A DNA stretch of 64,000 nt from Acidaminococcus sp. (GCA_019416065.1 DXYB01000002.1:29556-93555), one strand, 5' to 3'. Counted from the stretch's first letter, positions 17,208 to 26,002 are shown. Notes: generated by a model not told the origin, from the letters alone. Translations and numbers: made by a program.

Positions 17208-17318
17208 ATTGAAAATTAGTGGTCCAAAGACCTAAAATTTTCAATGTTATCTCGGCTCCAATGTTTTTTTATGGTATAATATTGAAAATTAAGGGTCTAA
17301 AGACCTAAAATTTTCAAT
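17208..17318 (+). promoter_or_regulatory. Duplicated 38-bp palindrome and promoter upstream of the DUF4143 ATPase
   Basis: Two near-identical copies at 17208-17245 and 17281-17318. Each is an inverted repeat with ATTGAAAATT and AATTTTCAAT outer arms and a central GGTC-CAAA-GACC or GGTC-TAAA-GACC hairpin. A TATAAT box (17275-17280) abuts the second copy, so that copy would be in the early transcript or act as an operator. The ribosome binding site GGAGGGG follows directly. Confidence 0.6.
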
Positions 17319-17327
17319 GGAGGGGCT

Positions 17328-18587
17328 ATGGAGATCCAACGCGATGTATACCTACAAAAACTGATCCGCCGCATGCACAACCGTATGATCAAAGTGATCA
17401 CAGGAATCCGGCGTGCGGGAAAATCCTACCTTTTATTTCATATTTTCAAGCGCTACCTGCTCTCTCAGCACATCCCGGAAGACCATATCATCAGCATGGA
17501 ATTTGATGTATGGAAAAACAGGAGCTATCGCGACCCGGACAATTTTATGAAATTTTTGGACGAGCAAATACAGGACGATGCGCAGAACTACTATATCCTA
17601 CTGGATGAAGTACAAATGCTGGATCACTTTGAAGAAGTATTAAATTCCCTGCTGCACGATGACCGCTTGGATGTCTATGTCACAGGCAGCAATTCCAAAT
17701 TTCTTTCTCAGGATGTGCTGACAGAATTCCGAGGGCGGGGAGACGAAGTCCATGTATTTCCTCTTTCTTTTCGTGAATATCTATCTGTGTATGAAGGGGA
17801 CACCTACCATGGATGGGCAGACTATGTTCATTACGGGGGCCTTCCGTTAACGGCCACCATGCAGCGAGAAGAGCAAAAGATTCACTACCTGACCAATTTA
17901 TTCCAGGAAACCTATCTCAAGGATATCCAGGAGCGGAACCAATTGGAAAAAGAACAGGAGCTGGATGACTTGATCACGATCCTGGCATCCTCTATTGGCT
18001 CTTTGACCAACCCCTCGAAAATTCACGCCACATTTCGCACCAAATTGCATTCTTCTCTCAGCTTGAACACCATCCAACGCTATATTGGGTATCTGGAAGA
18101 AGCCTTTTTGATCTGTGCCGCCCGACGCTATGACGTCAAAGGCAGAAAATACATTGATACCCCGCTAAAATATTACTTTGAGGATGTGGGGCTGCGCAAC
18201 GCCAGAATTTCTTTCCGCCAGGTGGAAGAAACCCACCTTATGGAAAATATCCTTTTCAACGAATTGCGTATCCGGGATTATTTGGTGGATGTGGGCATGG
18301 TGTCCACCCGCATGGAAGATACGGAAAGCAAGAAACGCCTTCGCAAGCAGCTGGAAATAGACTTTGTAGCAAACCAGGGCAGCAAACGGTATTATATTCA
18401 AAGCGCCTATGCCCTGCCCACTGAGGAAAAGCTCTTACAGGAAAAAGCCTCTTTACTGACGTTACAGGACGCTTTCAAAAAGATCATTATCGTAAAAGAC
18501 GTGATCAAGCCCCACCATGATGAAAATGGCATTTTGTTCCTGGGACTCTTTGATTTTCTTTTGCACCCGGACAGCTTGGATTGGTAA
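17328..18587 (+). CDS. AAA+ ATPase with C-terminal DUF4143 domain
   Basis: 419 residues. Walker A GIRRAGKSYLL lies at about residue 29 and Walker B YYILLDEVQ at about 92. These are followed by the sensor-like VTGSNSKFLS and the conserved EFRGRG and PLSFREYL segments of the AAA_14 family. The C-terminal third matches DUF4143 (YLEEAFLICAARRYDVKG, then LEIDFVAN with nuclease-like acidic residues). These proteins are common, often horizontally acquired, and have no agreed role. It is monocistronic, with an unusual pair of palindromes in its leader and a strong terminator. Confidence 0.85.
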   Translation: MEIQRDVYLQKLIRRMHNRMIKVITGIRRAGKSYLLFHIFKRYLLSQHIPEDHIISMEFDVWKNRSYRDPDNFMKFLDEQIQDDAQNYYILLDEVQMLDHFEEVLNSLLHDDRLDVYVTGSNSKFLSQDVLTEFRGRGDEVHVFPLSFREYLSVYEGDTYHGWADYVHYGGLPLTATMQREEQKIHYLTNLFQETYLKDIQERNQLEKEQELDDLITILASSIGSLTNPSKIHATFRTKLHSSLSLNTIQRYIGYLEEAFLICAARRYDVKGRKYIDTPLKYYFEDVGLRNARISFRQVEETHLMENILFNELRIRDYLVDVGMVSTRMEDTESKKRLRKQLEIDFVANQGSKRYYIQSAYALPTEEKLLQEKASLLTLQDAFKKIIIVKDVIKPHHDENGILFLGLFDFLLHPDSLDW

Positions 18588-18591
18588 AAAA

Positions 18592-18640
18592 GTAGGAGAG
18601 CGGGAAATTTTCTTCCTGCTCTCCTACTTTTTACGAGTGG
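18592..18640. terminator. Bidirectional terminator between ATPase and oxidoreductase genes
   Basis: GTAGGAGAGCGGGAA pairs with TTCCTGCTCTCCTAC (one bulge), with T runs on both strands. Confidence 0.85.
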
Positions 18641-18658
18641 CGTGCCGCCACTTTGCTG

Positions 18659-19549
18659 CTATTTATTTTTTTCTGCTTCTGCCAGCAGGGGATCCACAAT
18701 CTGTTCCCACTTGGTGGGTGCAGCATCCACGAATTTCTTGGCAAAGTCAAAGGGTACCAGCATTTCATGGACTTTTTTGGCCGCCAGGGTCATGGTAGGT
18801 TCTATGCCCACGTCCTTTAACAATTCAGCAGAGCCTTCCAGCTCATGGCCTCTGCGTTTGGCATGGACACCGGTCCCGGTCACCAGACGATTCAAATGGC
18901 TGACAAAGGGCGTGCCATCCAGGCTCTTGCCCAGGGAGGCCACTACGTCATCTGCCACGCCATAGGCATGGGAACCTTCCAGCATTTCAATCATCAGGCT
19001 GGCGATGCCTTTCATAAACACGCTGCGCATAAGTTTAATGGCGCTGGCGGCACCGGCACGGTCACCGGCGAGCGTAATATCCATATGATAGGGAGTCATG
19101 GTGTCTTTAAACAAGGCGGCCCCGTTTCCGCTAGCGGTAATGGGCACCTGATGTTTTTTCTTTGGCAGGCTGCCCAGCATGGCCGCATCCACAAAGTTCA
19201 CACCAGTATCTTTTACCGCATTCCAAATGGCTTCTTTGATGCCAGGAGTGGAAGCGCTTACATCCACATACAACTGCCCTTTCCGCAAGCTGCCTTTAAT
19301 CTCGTCGCATACGCCCATGGTAAAGGTGGAAGGCACTGCCGCAAAAATCACGTCCGCCCATTCCGCAATGTCTTTGGAAGTGGGAAGTAGTTCCACATGG
19401 GCTTCTTCCGCCCGCTTATGCACCAATTTGCCCATGGTGGCATCATCCTGCAAGGCGTCATGGGCCTTAATCCCGTGAATTCCTTCTCCGTACAACCCAC
19501 TGGCAATGTTGTATGCCGCTTCCCCAAATCCAATAAACCCGATATGCAT
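18659..19549 (-). CDS. NAD(P)-dependent oxidoreductase, 6-phosphogluconate dehydrogenase-like with DUF1932
   Basis: 296 residues. It starts with the Rossmann motif IGFIGFGEAAYNIASGL. Next are the AAVPSTFTMGVCDEI segment and YVDVSASTPGIKEAI, the substrate-site motif of 3-hydroxyacid dehydrogenases. The helical C-terminal half matches DUF1932, with KLMRSVFMKGIASLMIEML holding the catalytic Lys region. Likely reaction: reversible NAD(P)-linked oxidation of a small 3-hydroxy acid. It carries the best copy of the shared LysR-type promoter and is divergent from a LysR gene. Confidence 0.82.
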   Translation of the reverse strand: MHIGFIGFGEAAYNIASGLYGEGIHGIKAHDALQDDATMGKLVHKRAEEAHVELLPTSKDIAEWADVIFAAVPSTFTMGVCDEIKGSLRKGQLYVDVSASTPGIKEAIWNAVKDTGVNFVDAAMLGSLPKKKHQVPITASGNGAALFKDTMTPYHMDITLAGDRAGAASAIKLMRSVFMKGIASLMIEMLEGSHAYGVADDVVASLGKSLDGTPFVSHLNRLVTGTGVHAKRRGHELEGSAELLKDVGIEPTMTLAAKKVHEMLVPFDFAKKFVDAAPTKWEQIVDPLLAEAEKNK

Positions 19550-19619
19550 GGTTATCCTCCTTTACCTGCTCCGCAAATCGTTTTTCCGTGTAATGGTCTT
19601 CTTTTTTCTTTCTGACAAC

Positions 19620-19685
19620 AGAATAACAGCTTGCGTCCACAAAGTAAAACAGATATAATTTCGTTAGATAACAAAATTATTTTGT
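19620..19685 (-). promoter_or_regulatory. LysR-type regulated promoter of the oxidoreductase gene
   Basis: On the minus strand: perfect dyad ACAAAATAATTTTGT (19685-19671), the CTGTTTTACTTTGT block, -35 TTTACT (19648-19643), 17-base spacer, -10 TATTCT (19625-19620). The dyad offset is 28 bases, as in the others. Confidence 0.75.
19631..19659 (+). promoter_or_regulatory. Divergent promoter of the LysR gene
   Basis: TTGCGT and TATAAT separated by 17 bases on the plus strand, overlapping the oxidoreductase promoter. The predicted transcript starts near 19666, so the perfect dyad at 19671-19685 would lie in its leader, a layout that fits autorepression. Confidence 0.6.
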
Positions 19686-19700
19686 ATAGGAGGGGATTTT

Positions 19701-20681
19701 ATGGAACTGGAAAGTTTAGGCTATTTTAAGGAGCTGACCCGGGATCTGAACATGACCCAGACGGCCAAACGGTTATTTCTGTCCCAACAGACGTTGTCCA
19801 ACCATATTGCCCGGCTGGAAAAATGGTGCGGCACGCCGCTTTTTTACCGGAAACCGCGGCTGAGCCTGACCAGTGCCGGACTATCCCTGCTGGATTTTAC
19901 CAACCGGGTACTCAATGAAGAAGAAAGCTTTCGGGGCGTTCTCAGTGATATCCGGGACGAATCCCGGGGCATTATTCGGTTTGGAGCCAGCTTTGTCCGC
20001 TATAACGCCACCTTACCGGCGATTTTACCGAAATTCACGCAAAAATATCCCCATGTTTCCTTTAAGTTAACGGATGATGCCTCCGCCCGTCTGATGCAGC
20101 AGCTGCTGGCCGGGGAATTAGATGTAGCCCTGACAGTGCAAAGTGAAAACCTGCCAGGGCTCATTAACGAACCTATGTTACCCAACCAGTTGTATTTGTG
20201 CGTGTCCGACCGGCTGCTCCAACAGTATTATGGCAACCAGGCAGAAATGATCAAACTGCGTTCCCGCAAAGGGGCTCACCTGGCGGATTTTGCCAAGCTC
20301 CCTTTTTTGATTATTACGCCCCCCAACCATCTGGGGACCATTTTAGCCAACTGTTTTGACGAAGCTGGCTACCTGCCTCGGATCTATTTGCAGATGGATC
20401 ACCTGCGTCTGAGTGAAACTTTGGCCTCCAGAGCACTGTGTGCCTCGTTTACCACCACGTCGCCGCTTAATACCAACCGCAACCAGATGGCCCGGGACGT
20501 AAATATTTTCCCGTTATTGTACAAGGATAAGCCAGTATTTCATACGCTCTATCTGGCCTATTACGAAAAGCGCTACCATCCCAAATACGTATTGGATTTC
20601 ATCCAGCTCATCAAGGACTACTTCAACCGGGCGGAAAATACAGATCTGACGTATATCAATGAAGCGGGGAATGAAGAGTAA
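19701..20681 (+). CDS. LysR-family transcriptional regulator, likely controller of the shared-promoter regulon
   Basis: 326 residues. The N-terminal helix-turn-helix reads MTQTAKRLFLSQQTLSNHIARLEK; the effector-binding domain covers about residues 90-310. The RBS is AGGAGGGG. It is divergent from the NAD(P) oxidoreductase gene. The intergenic region holds the only perfect copy of the ACAAA-N5-TTTGT dyad, and three other promoters in the window carry close copies. That arrangement makes this gene the best candidate for their regulator, but the assignment is inferred from position. Confidence 0.88.
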   Translation: MELESLGYFKELTRDLNMTQTAKRLFLSQQTLSNHIARLEKWCGTPLFYRKPRLSLTSAGLSLLDFTNRVLNEEESFRGVLSDIRDESRGIIRFGASFVRYNATLPAILPKFTQKYPHVSFKLTDDASARLMQQLLAGELDVALTVQSENLPGLINEPMLPNQLYLCVSDRLLQQYYGNQAEMIKLRSRKGAHLADFAKLPFLIITPPNHLGTILANCFDEAGYLPRIYLQMDHLRLSETLASRALCASFTTTSPLNTNRNQMARDVNIFPLLYKDKPVFHTLYLAYYEKRYHPKYVLDFIQLIKDYFNRAENTDLTYINEAGNEE

Positions 20682-20692
20682 GTATTCCGTCC

Positions 20693-22030
20693 CTACTTCC
20701 ACTGTTTCCTGGCGCTTTTGCCGCCGATACCCATTTTGGTTCGGTATTTATTCACGGTGCGCCGGGCCACCCGGATCCCCTGCCGGGAAAGGGCTTCGCA
20801 AATTCCCTGATCGCTGAGGGGATGGGTTTTATCTTCGGCCGCAATCACATTCCGGATGCTCTCCATGAGCTTTTCGTCCGTGAGTGCCACGTCCTGGTCT
20901 TTGGTCACATCCCCTACCAGGAAACTCCCAGCAGGAAAGCTGCCCCACCGGCAGGCGATAAATTTATGCTGCAAGGCCCGGCTGACGGTAGAGATGGCAA
21001 AGCCTGTTTCTTCTGCCAGGTCTGCCAATTTTAACGGCTGCCGGTAGCCCGGACCCATACGGAAAAAGGTTTCTTGATGGGTGACAAGCGCCTGGAATAC
21101 CGTAAGCAGCGTCCGGTTCCGTTCCTTGAGCAACCCTTCCAGTTCTTTAGCCTTACTGAACTGTTCTTTTAAATAGGCTTTCACCTGGGCATTATTCTGC
21201 TGTTTCCCCCAGTTTAGATATTCCTGGTTCAGGGTGAACTTCCCGCCCCAGGTATCGTACACCGTCACTTGCAGTCCATCCTGTCCCGTTTCCACCCGCA
21301 CGTCCTCCCGGGCATAGGCAATAGGCCCTTCCTGGGCAAAACTGGCACCAGGTTTGGGATTGAGGCCGCAGATTCGTTTTTTAGCCGCAAGGATGGCTTC
21401 TTTTGTAGTATGAAATTGCCGTGCTAGCTGGGGAATCTGATTTTGTCCCAAGGCTTCTAGGCCTTCCTGCACAATGTGTTGTGCCAAGGTGGTATCCCCT
21501 TCCTGGCGCACAAGCTGCAACTGGAGACACTCCGAAAGATTCCGGGCCCCTACCCCAGCAGGATCCATTTGCTGGATCTTTTGCAGGGCTGTAAGCACTT
21601 CGACTTCCGGCACTGCAAATGCCTGGGCCGTGTCCGCCAGATTTTCCTTCCAATAGCCGTTCCCATCTAACGTACCCGCAATGTACCGGGCGATCTCTGC
21701 TTGCTTAGGTGGCAATTTTAAAAAACTGATCTGGCCGTTGATGACATCCTGCAAGGTCTGGGTAGTCTTTTTCAAATTGCTGGCCGGATCCGGCAGCGGT
21801 TCATCATCTTTGGAACGGAGACTGCGCTTGGCATATTGCCTGGCATCACTTTCCTGCCAGGCTGGCGCCACATCCTCCGGTCCAAAGTCCAAAAGAGGAT
21901 TGGCTTCCACGGCTTGTTGGAGAAAAGCTTCCACCTCCAGGGCATTCATCTGCAAAAGCTGCATCTGCTGTACCAGATGTACCGTGAGCTGTTGCTTGAG
22001 TTGAGGGGCCAGTGTCAATTTATTTTGCAT
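20693..22030 (-). CDS. rpoN: RNA polymerase sigma-54 factor
   Basis: 445 residues. Region I at the N-terminus is glutamine and leucine rich (QLKQQLTVHLVQQMQLLQMN) and contacts activators. The core-binding domain follows, with DPAGVGARNLSECL. The C-terminus has the RpoN box ARRTVNKYRTKMGI that recognises the -24 element. Sigma-54 needs an AAA+ activator; one such gene lies downstream in the window but is disrupted. It converges with the LysR gene with only 11 bases between stops. Confidence 0.95.
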   Translation of the reverse strand: MQNKLTLAPQLKQQLTVHLVQQMQLLQMNALEVEAFLQQAVEANPLLDFGPEDVAPAWQESDARQYAKRSLRSKDDEPLPDPASNLKKTTQTLQDVINGQISFLKLPPKQAEIARYIAGTLDGNGYWKENLADTAQAFAVPEVEVLTALQKIQQMDPAGVGARNLSECLQLQLVRQEGDTTLAQHIVQEGLEALGQNQIPQLARQFHTTKEAILAAKKRICGLNPKPGASFAQEGPIAYAREDVRVETGQDGLQVTVYDTWGGKFTLNQEYLNWGKQQNNAQVKAYLKEQFSKAKELEGLLKERNRTLLTVFQALVTHQETFFRMGPGYRQPLKLADLAEETGFAISTVSRALQHKFIACRWGSFPAGSFLVGDVTKDQDVALTDEKLMESIRNVIAAEDKTHPLSDQGICEALSRQGIRVARRTVNKYRTKMGIGGKSARKQWK

Positions 22031-22066
22031 AGGAGAGCCTTCTTTCGTGCATACCAGGGAATATGC

Positions 22067-23428
22067 TCAGCCCTCTGCTGCATACAACCTCTCGTATTTT
22101 CGCACCAGTAGGGCCCAATATCCCACAAGGATAAGTAAAATCAGGATCCATGATAAGGGATATGATAAGTATACCATTTCTACGCCGCATTTTGGTATAT
22201 CCAAAAAGCCGATCCACAAAAGACGAAAGGCACAGGTCCCTAACAAATTGATCAACATGGGAGCCCAGGTAATCCCAAAGCCCCGGATGCTGCCGATGAG
22301 TACATCGGCACAACCAAAGATGATATACCAGCGCCCTACCCAGCGCAACCGGTTGGCTCCTTCTGCCACCACCGCTGCATTCCCATTAAAAAGCTGGATC
22401 AGGTCGGGCGCAAAAAATTCCATGCAAAACCACTCTCCTATGCCTAGTACAACGGTCATGCCAAGACAAGTTTTGGCTACTCGTTTTACCCGCTGCCACT
22501 TTCCCGCGCCTAGATTCTGGCTGATGAAGGTCATGCTGGCTTGATGGAAAGAATTCATGGCAATATAGAGAAAGTTTTCCACGTTAGCCCCGGCGCTGTT
22601 AGCCGCTACGGTCACAGAACCAAATGCATTCAGGGCTCCCTGGATCACCACATTGGAAAGGCTAAACAAGCAAGCCTGAAGCCCAGCCGGCACGCCGATT
22701 CGTGCCATTTCCTGCAGCGCCGGCCAATCTACAATAAGGCGTTTCCAATGATATTGCCAAAGGCCTTGTTCCCGGGACAGGCAGCCCAGCACCAATACAG
22801 CGGACAAAAGCTGACTGATGACGGTGGCAATGCCAACACCTGCTACATCCCACCGGAGCACAACCACCGTGTACAAATTTAAGAGCAAATTGCACAGGCC
22901 ACTGATCAAAAGAAAAACAAGGGGCCGCCGGGTATCCCCGATGGCCCGCAATACCGCCGTTCCATAATTATAGAGCATCACAAAGGGTGTTCCCAAAAAA
23001 TAAATCCGCAAATAAAGCAGCGTTTTGGCATAAATGTCCGTGGGCGTAGCCATTTGCTGCAAAATCCAGGGAGCTGCTGCAACGCCAATAGCCCCTGCAA
23101 TCACGCCGCCAAAAAGGCCCACAGTCACAGCCGTATGCAAAATGGCACTAATGGTTTTTCCTTTTTCACCAGCCCCAACGGCATGGGCCACCAGTACATT
23201 GACACCCACGCCCAGACCGATCAGCAAATTGGTAAAAAGATACACGGTGGCAGAAGTGCTGCCTACGGCTGCCAGGCTGTCAAAGCCGGCAAATTGTCCC
23301 ACTACAACCACATCTGCCGCATTAAACAGCATCTGCAGCAGATTGGTTACCATGAGGGGCAGACTAAACCAGAGGATTTTTCCCAAAAGAGGGCCGCTGG
23401 TCATGGTCATGCTGGAACGAGATGTCAT
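22067..23428 (-). CDS. MATE-family multidrug/toxin efflux transporter
   Basis: 453 residues with twelve membrane helices in two MatE repeats. The first helix motif PLMVTNLLQMLFNAADVVVVGQFAG and the mirrored VPAGLQACLFSLSNVVIQGALNAFG in the second half are typical. Na+- or H+-driven export at the inner membrane; substrate unknown. Its start overlaps the stop of the upstream TPR gene (ATGA), so the two are co-transcribed. Confidence 0.9.
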   Translation of the reverse strand: MTSRSSMTMTSGPLLGKILWFSLPLMVTNLLQMLFNAADVVVVGQFAGFDSLAAVGSTSATVYLFTNLLIGLGVGVNVLVAHAVGAGEKGKTISAILHTAVTVGLFGGVIAGAIGVAAAPWILQQMATPTDIYAKTLLYLRIYFLGTPFVMLYNYGTAVLRAIGDTRRPLVFLLISGLCNLLLNLYTVVVLRWDVAGVGIATVISQLLSAVLVLGCLSREQGLWQYHWKRLIVDWPALQEMARIGVPAGLQACLFSLSNVVIQGALNAFGSVTVAANSAGANVENFLYIAMNSFHQASMTFISQNLGAGKWQRVKRVAKTCLGMTVVLGIGEWFCMEFFAPDLIQLFNGNAAVVAEGANRLRWVGRWYIIFGCADVLIGSIRGFGITWAPMLINLLGTCAFRLLWIGFLDIPKCGVEMVYLSYPLSWILILLILVGYWALLVRKYERLYAAEG

Positions 23429-24370
23429 GGCACGGCCTCCTTATTCTTTAAGATGGTCCGCAACTGCCGTAATTCGTCGTGAACGGCTTGCACTTTTTCA
23501 TTGCGCGTACCAAAAATCCCTGCACAAATTTGTTCCGCTTCAGAAAGCACCGTATAGGCTTCCTGGATTTTTCCTTCTCCTCGCAGAGCCCAGGCTTCAT
23601 GTTGCCGGTTTACGGCATAAGCGTGATTTTTTTCCATAAAATTTTGCAATATATCGAGCGGCCTGCTCATAGAGCTGTGCTGCTCTATGATACTTTTGTT
23701 GCTGGTATAACAGCCCGCCCAGGCTGTTTAGCGCTTCCAGGAAGTGAGGATCTTTTTTCTCCGCCCGTTCCTTGCATACGGCCAGAAACTTATCTACACA
23801 AGCGTAAGATTCCAGGGGTCTTCCACAACGCATATAGAGCAGTGCTAAATTATGGTAGCTGGGCCCTAACGCCTCCCGACGCCCGGAAAGCCGCAAATAT
23901 TCCACAGCCTTTTCCTGCGTTTCTGCCGCCTTATCCCATTCGCCTACTTCCTGGTACGTCTGCGCTAGATTACTATAGAGACTGGCACAAAACGATACAT
24001 TGACTTGCTTTTGTCTACGGCAAATGGCTAGTGCCTCCTGAAAAAGAGACACGGCAGCAAAAAGGTCTCCGGTCTGCCGATAGGTGCCCGCCAAGTTATT
24101 CAAAAGAGCGGCATATTCCGCTGTATTTTGTCCGGCCTCTTCCCGGATGGTGCGTCCCACCAGGCGAAACATTTCCACAGATTTTTCGTACTGCTGAAAA
24201 CTGCGGTAAAATAATCCTAATTCATGGGTCACAGCGGCCCATTCTTTTTTTGTCCCATTTTCTTTTAGCTGCTGTTGCCAGCCTAATAAAAATCTTTCCA
24301 TGTCCTTAGGCGTTACCTGCCCCAGCAAGCGATTGCGCTGCAAATAAAATTCTTTGAGTAACGGAGTCAT
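23425..24370 (-). pseudogene. Tetratricopeptide-repeat protein, interrupted by a frameshift
   Basis: Residues 1-240 read from ATG 24370 as stacked TPR units (TAEYAALLNNLAGTYRQTGD, FCASLYSNLAQTYQEVGEWD, GPSYHNLALLYMRCGRP). After ARYIAKFYGKK the frame leaves TPR sequence. The next TPR unit (NHAYAVNRQHEAWALRGEGK and on) continues in another frame to 23425. Removing one base of the A7 run (T7 on the plus strand, 23627-23633) restores one protein of about 314 residues. This may be a real mutation, slippage-based phase variation or a sequencing error. TPR proteins of this kind act as protein-binding scaffolds; partner unknown. Confidence 0.7.
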
Positions 24371-24663
24371 GCCACTATGCTCCTTTCCGTATCCGTATAG
24401 CCCTTACCGGGCGAAATCTTCCACCCTGATTGTACCTTGCTCACGAAAAAAACACTGTGCGAAAAAGGAGGCTTTTTGTGCCATGGCTCGTATGTTGGAA
24501 AAATAAGAGCCGTGGCTTTTCCTGTTTACTAGAAGTAAGAGAGGATCGGCACAAAAACAAAGAGAACGGGCACATCATCGCAGCTGCACATCTCCTATAA
24601 TAAAGCCATAAGGAAACAGAACGCCGCATAGGGCGGCAGCAATCATAAGGAGGGTCATTCACC
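24371..24663. other. Intergenic region upstream of the alcohol dehydrogenase
   Basis: Contains a TATAAT box (24596-24601) without a good -35. It also has a GG-N10-GC pair at 24568-24581 (CGGGCACATCATCGCA), which has the spacing of a weak sigma-54 -24/-12 promoter. No gene or terminator was recognised. Confidence 0.3.
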
Positions 24664-25848
24664 ATGGATAACTTTACGTTTTACAGCCCCACCTATTTCG
24701 TATTCGGTAAAGGCACGGAAAACGAAACCGGAAAATACGTAAAACAATACGGGGGGAGCAAAGTCCTGATTCATTACGGCGGCGGCTCCGCTGTGCGCAG
24801 TGGTCTGATTGATCGAGTAAAAAAATCTCTGGATGCCGCAGGCATCGGCCACGTAGAACTAGGCGGCGTAAAAGCCAGTCCCCACATGGACTTAATCTAC
24901 AAGGGCATTGAGTTAGCCCGGCAGGAAAAAGTGGACTTTGTCCTGGCAGTAGGCGGCGGCAGCGTTATGGATTCTGCCAAAGGCATTGCTTTTGGCGCCA
25001 TCTATGACGGAGATTGCTGGGATTACTACTGCGGTAAAAAAGGCCCCGTGACAGAAGCTCTGCCCGTAGGATGCGTTGTGACCATAGCAGCTTCTGGCAG
25101 TGAAGGCTCAACAGATTCTGTAGTAACCCAGGATACGCCGGACGGACATCAATACAAACGTTGTGCGGATGGTGATATTCTCCGGCCGCTATTTGCTATC
25201 ATGAATCCGGAACTGATGATGACTTTGCCGCCTTACCAGACCGCCAGCGGTATTTCCGACATGCTGGCCCACTGCATGGAGCGGTATTTCACCCATACAA
25301 AAGAAAATGAACTGACCGACCGGTTGCTAGAAGGTGTGATGATTGCCATTATCCACGAAGCTAAACGGGTGATGGCAGATCCTATGAATTACGATGCCCG
25401 TGCCAATATTATGTGGGCCGCCATGGTTGCCCAAAACAATTCCACCGGCGTAGGCCGTGCCCAGGATTGGGGCACCCACCATATGGACAACGAGATTGGC
25501 ATCAATTACGGCGCTTCCCACGGTGCTGGATTGGCACTGCTCTTCCCCTATTGGATGGAATATGCTATGAAGACCCAGGGCCCAGAACAATTTGCCAAGT
25601 ATGCGACCCGGGTCTGGGGCGTGAAAATGGATTTTGAACATCCGGAAATCACCGCCATGGAAGGCATCAAAGCTTTCCAGAATTTCGTAAAAGAAATGGG
25701 AATGCCCACCCATATCAGTGAACTGGGCGGCAAGGAAGAAGATATTCCTGGCATGGTAGAAAACATGTTCCACGGTGCTCCCAACCACGGAAACTTTGTA
25801 AAACTCACGCCGGAAATCGCAGCGACCATCTACAAAATGGCCCTGTAA
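24664..25848 (+). CDS. Iron-containing alcohol dehydrogenase (butanol dehydrogenase type)
   Basis: Group III alcohol dehydrogenase of 394 residues that reduces aldehydes to alcohols with NAD(P)H in the cytosol. The N-terminus FTFYSPTYFVFGKGTE is typical of the BdhA/YqhD-like branch. The nucleotide motif AVGGGSVMDSAKGIAF lies near residue 97. Metal ligands appear as SDMLAHCMERYF (Asp and His), GASHGAGLALLFPYW (His) and GAPNHGNFV (His). The RBS AAGGAGG is strong. A sigma-54 activator gene (now broken) lies immediately downstream on the other strand and may once have controlled it. Confidence 0.92.
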   Translation: MDNFTFYSPTYFVFGKGTENETGKYVKQYGGSKVLIHYGGGSAVRSGLIDRVKKSLDAAGIGHVELGGVKASPHMDLIYKGIELARQEKVDFVLAVGGGSVMDSAKGIAFGAIYDGDCWDYYCGKKGPVTEALPVGCVVTIAASGSEGSTDSVVTQDTPDGHQYKRCADGDILRPLFAIMNPELMMTLPPYQTASGISDMLAHCMERYFTHTKENELTDRLLEGVMIAIIHEAKRVMADPMNYDARANIMWAAMVAQNNSTGVGRAQDWGTHHMDNEIGINYGASHGAGLALLFPYWMEYAMKTQGPEQFAKYATRVWGVKMDFEHPEITAMEGIKAFQNFVKEMGMPTHISELGGKEEDIPGMVENMFHGAPNHGNFVKLTPEIAATIYKMAL

Positions 25849-25944
25849 GGTCCAATAATCTTGTAAAACACCCTCTCACGTAGTAAAAAGGTTGTAAAAA
25901 CTCTTAGCCAGCTCCTTTAAAAAGCTCTTCATAGAAACCCTTCA

Positions 25945-26002
25945 AACAAACAGACAGCCTGCGGAAAAGCCCCCTCTTTCCCACAGGCTGTCTGCTTGTT
26001 TA
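25945..26002. terminator. Bidirectional terminator after the alcohol dehydrogenase
   Basis: AAACAAACAGACAGCCTG pairs with CAGGCTGTCTGCTTGTTT around a C-rich loop. It serves both the dehydrogenase gene and the converging activator gene fragment. Confidence 0.8.
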
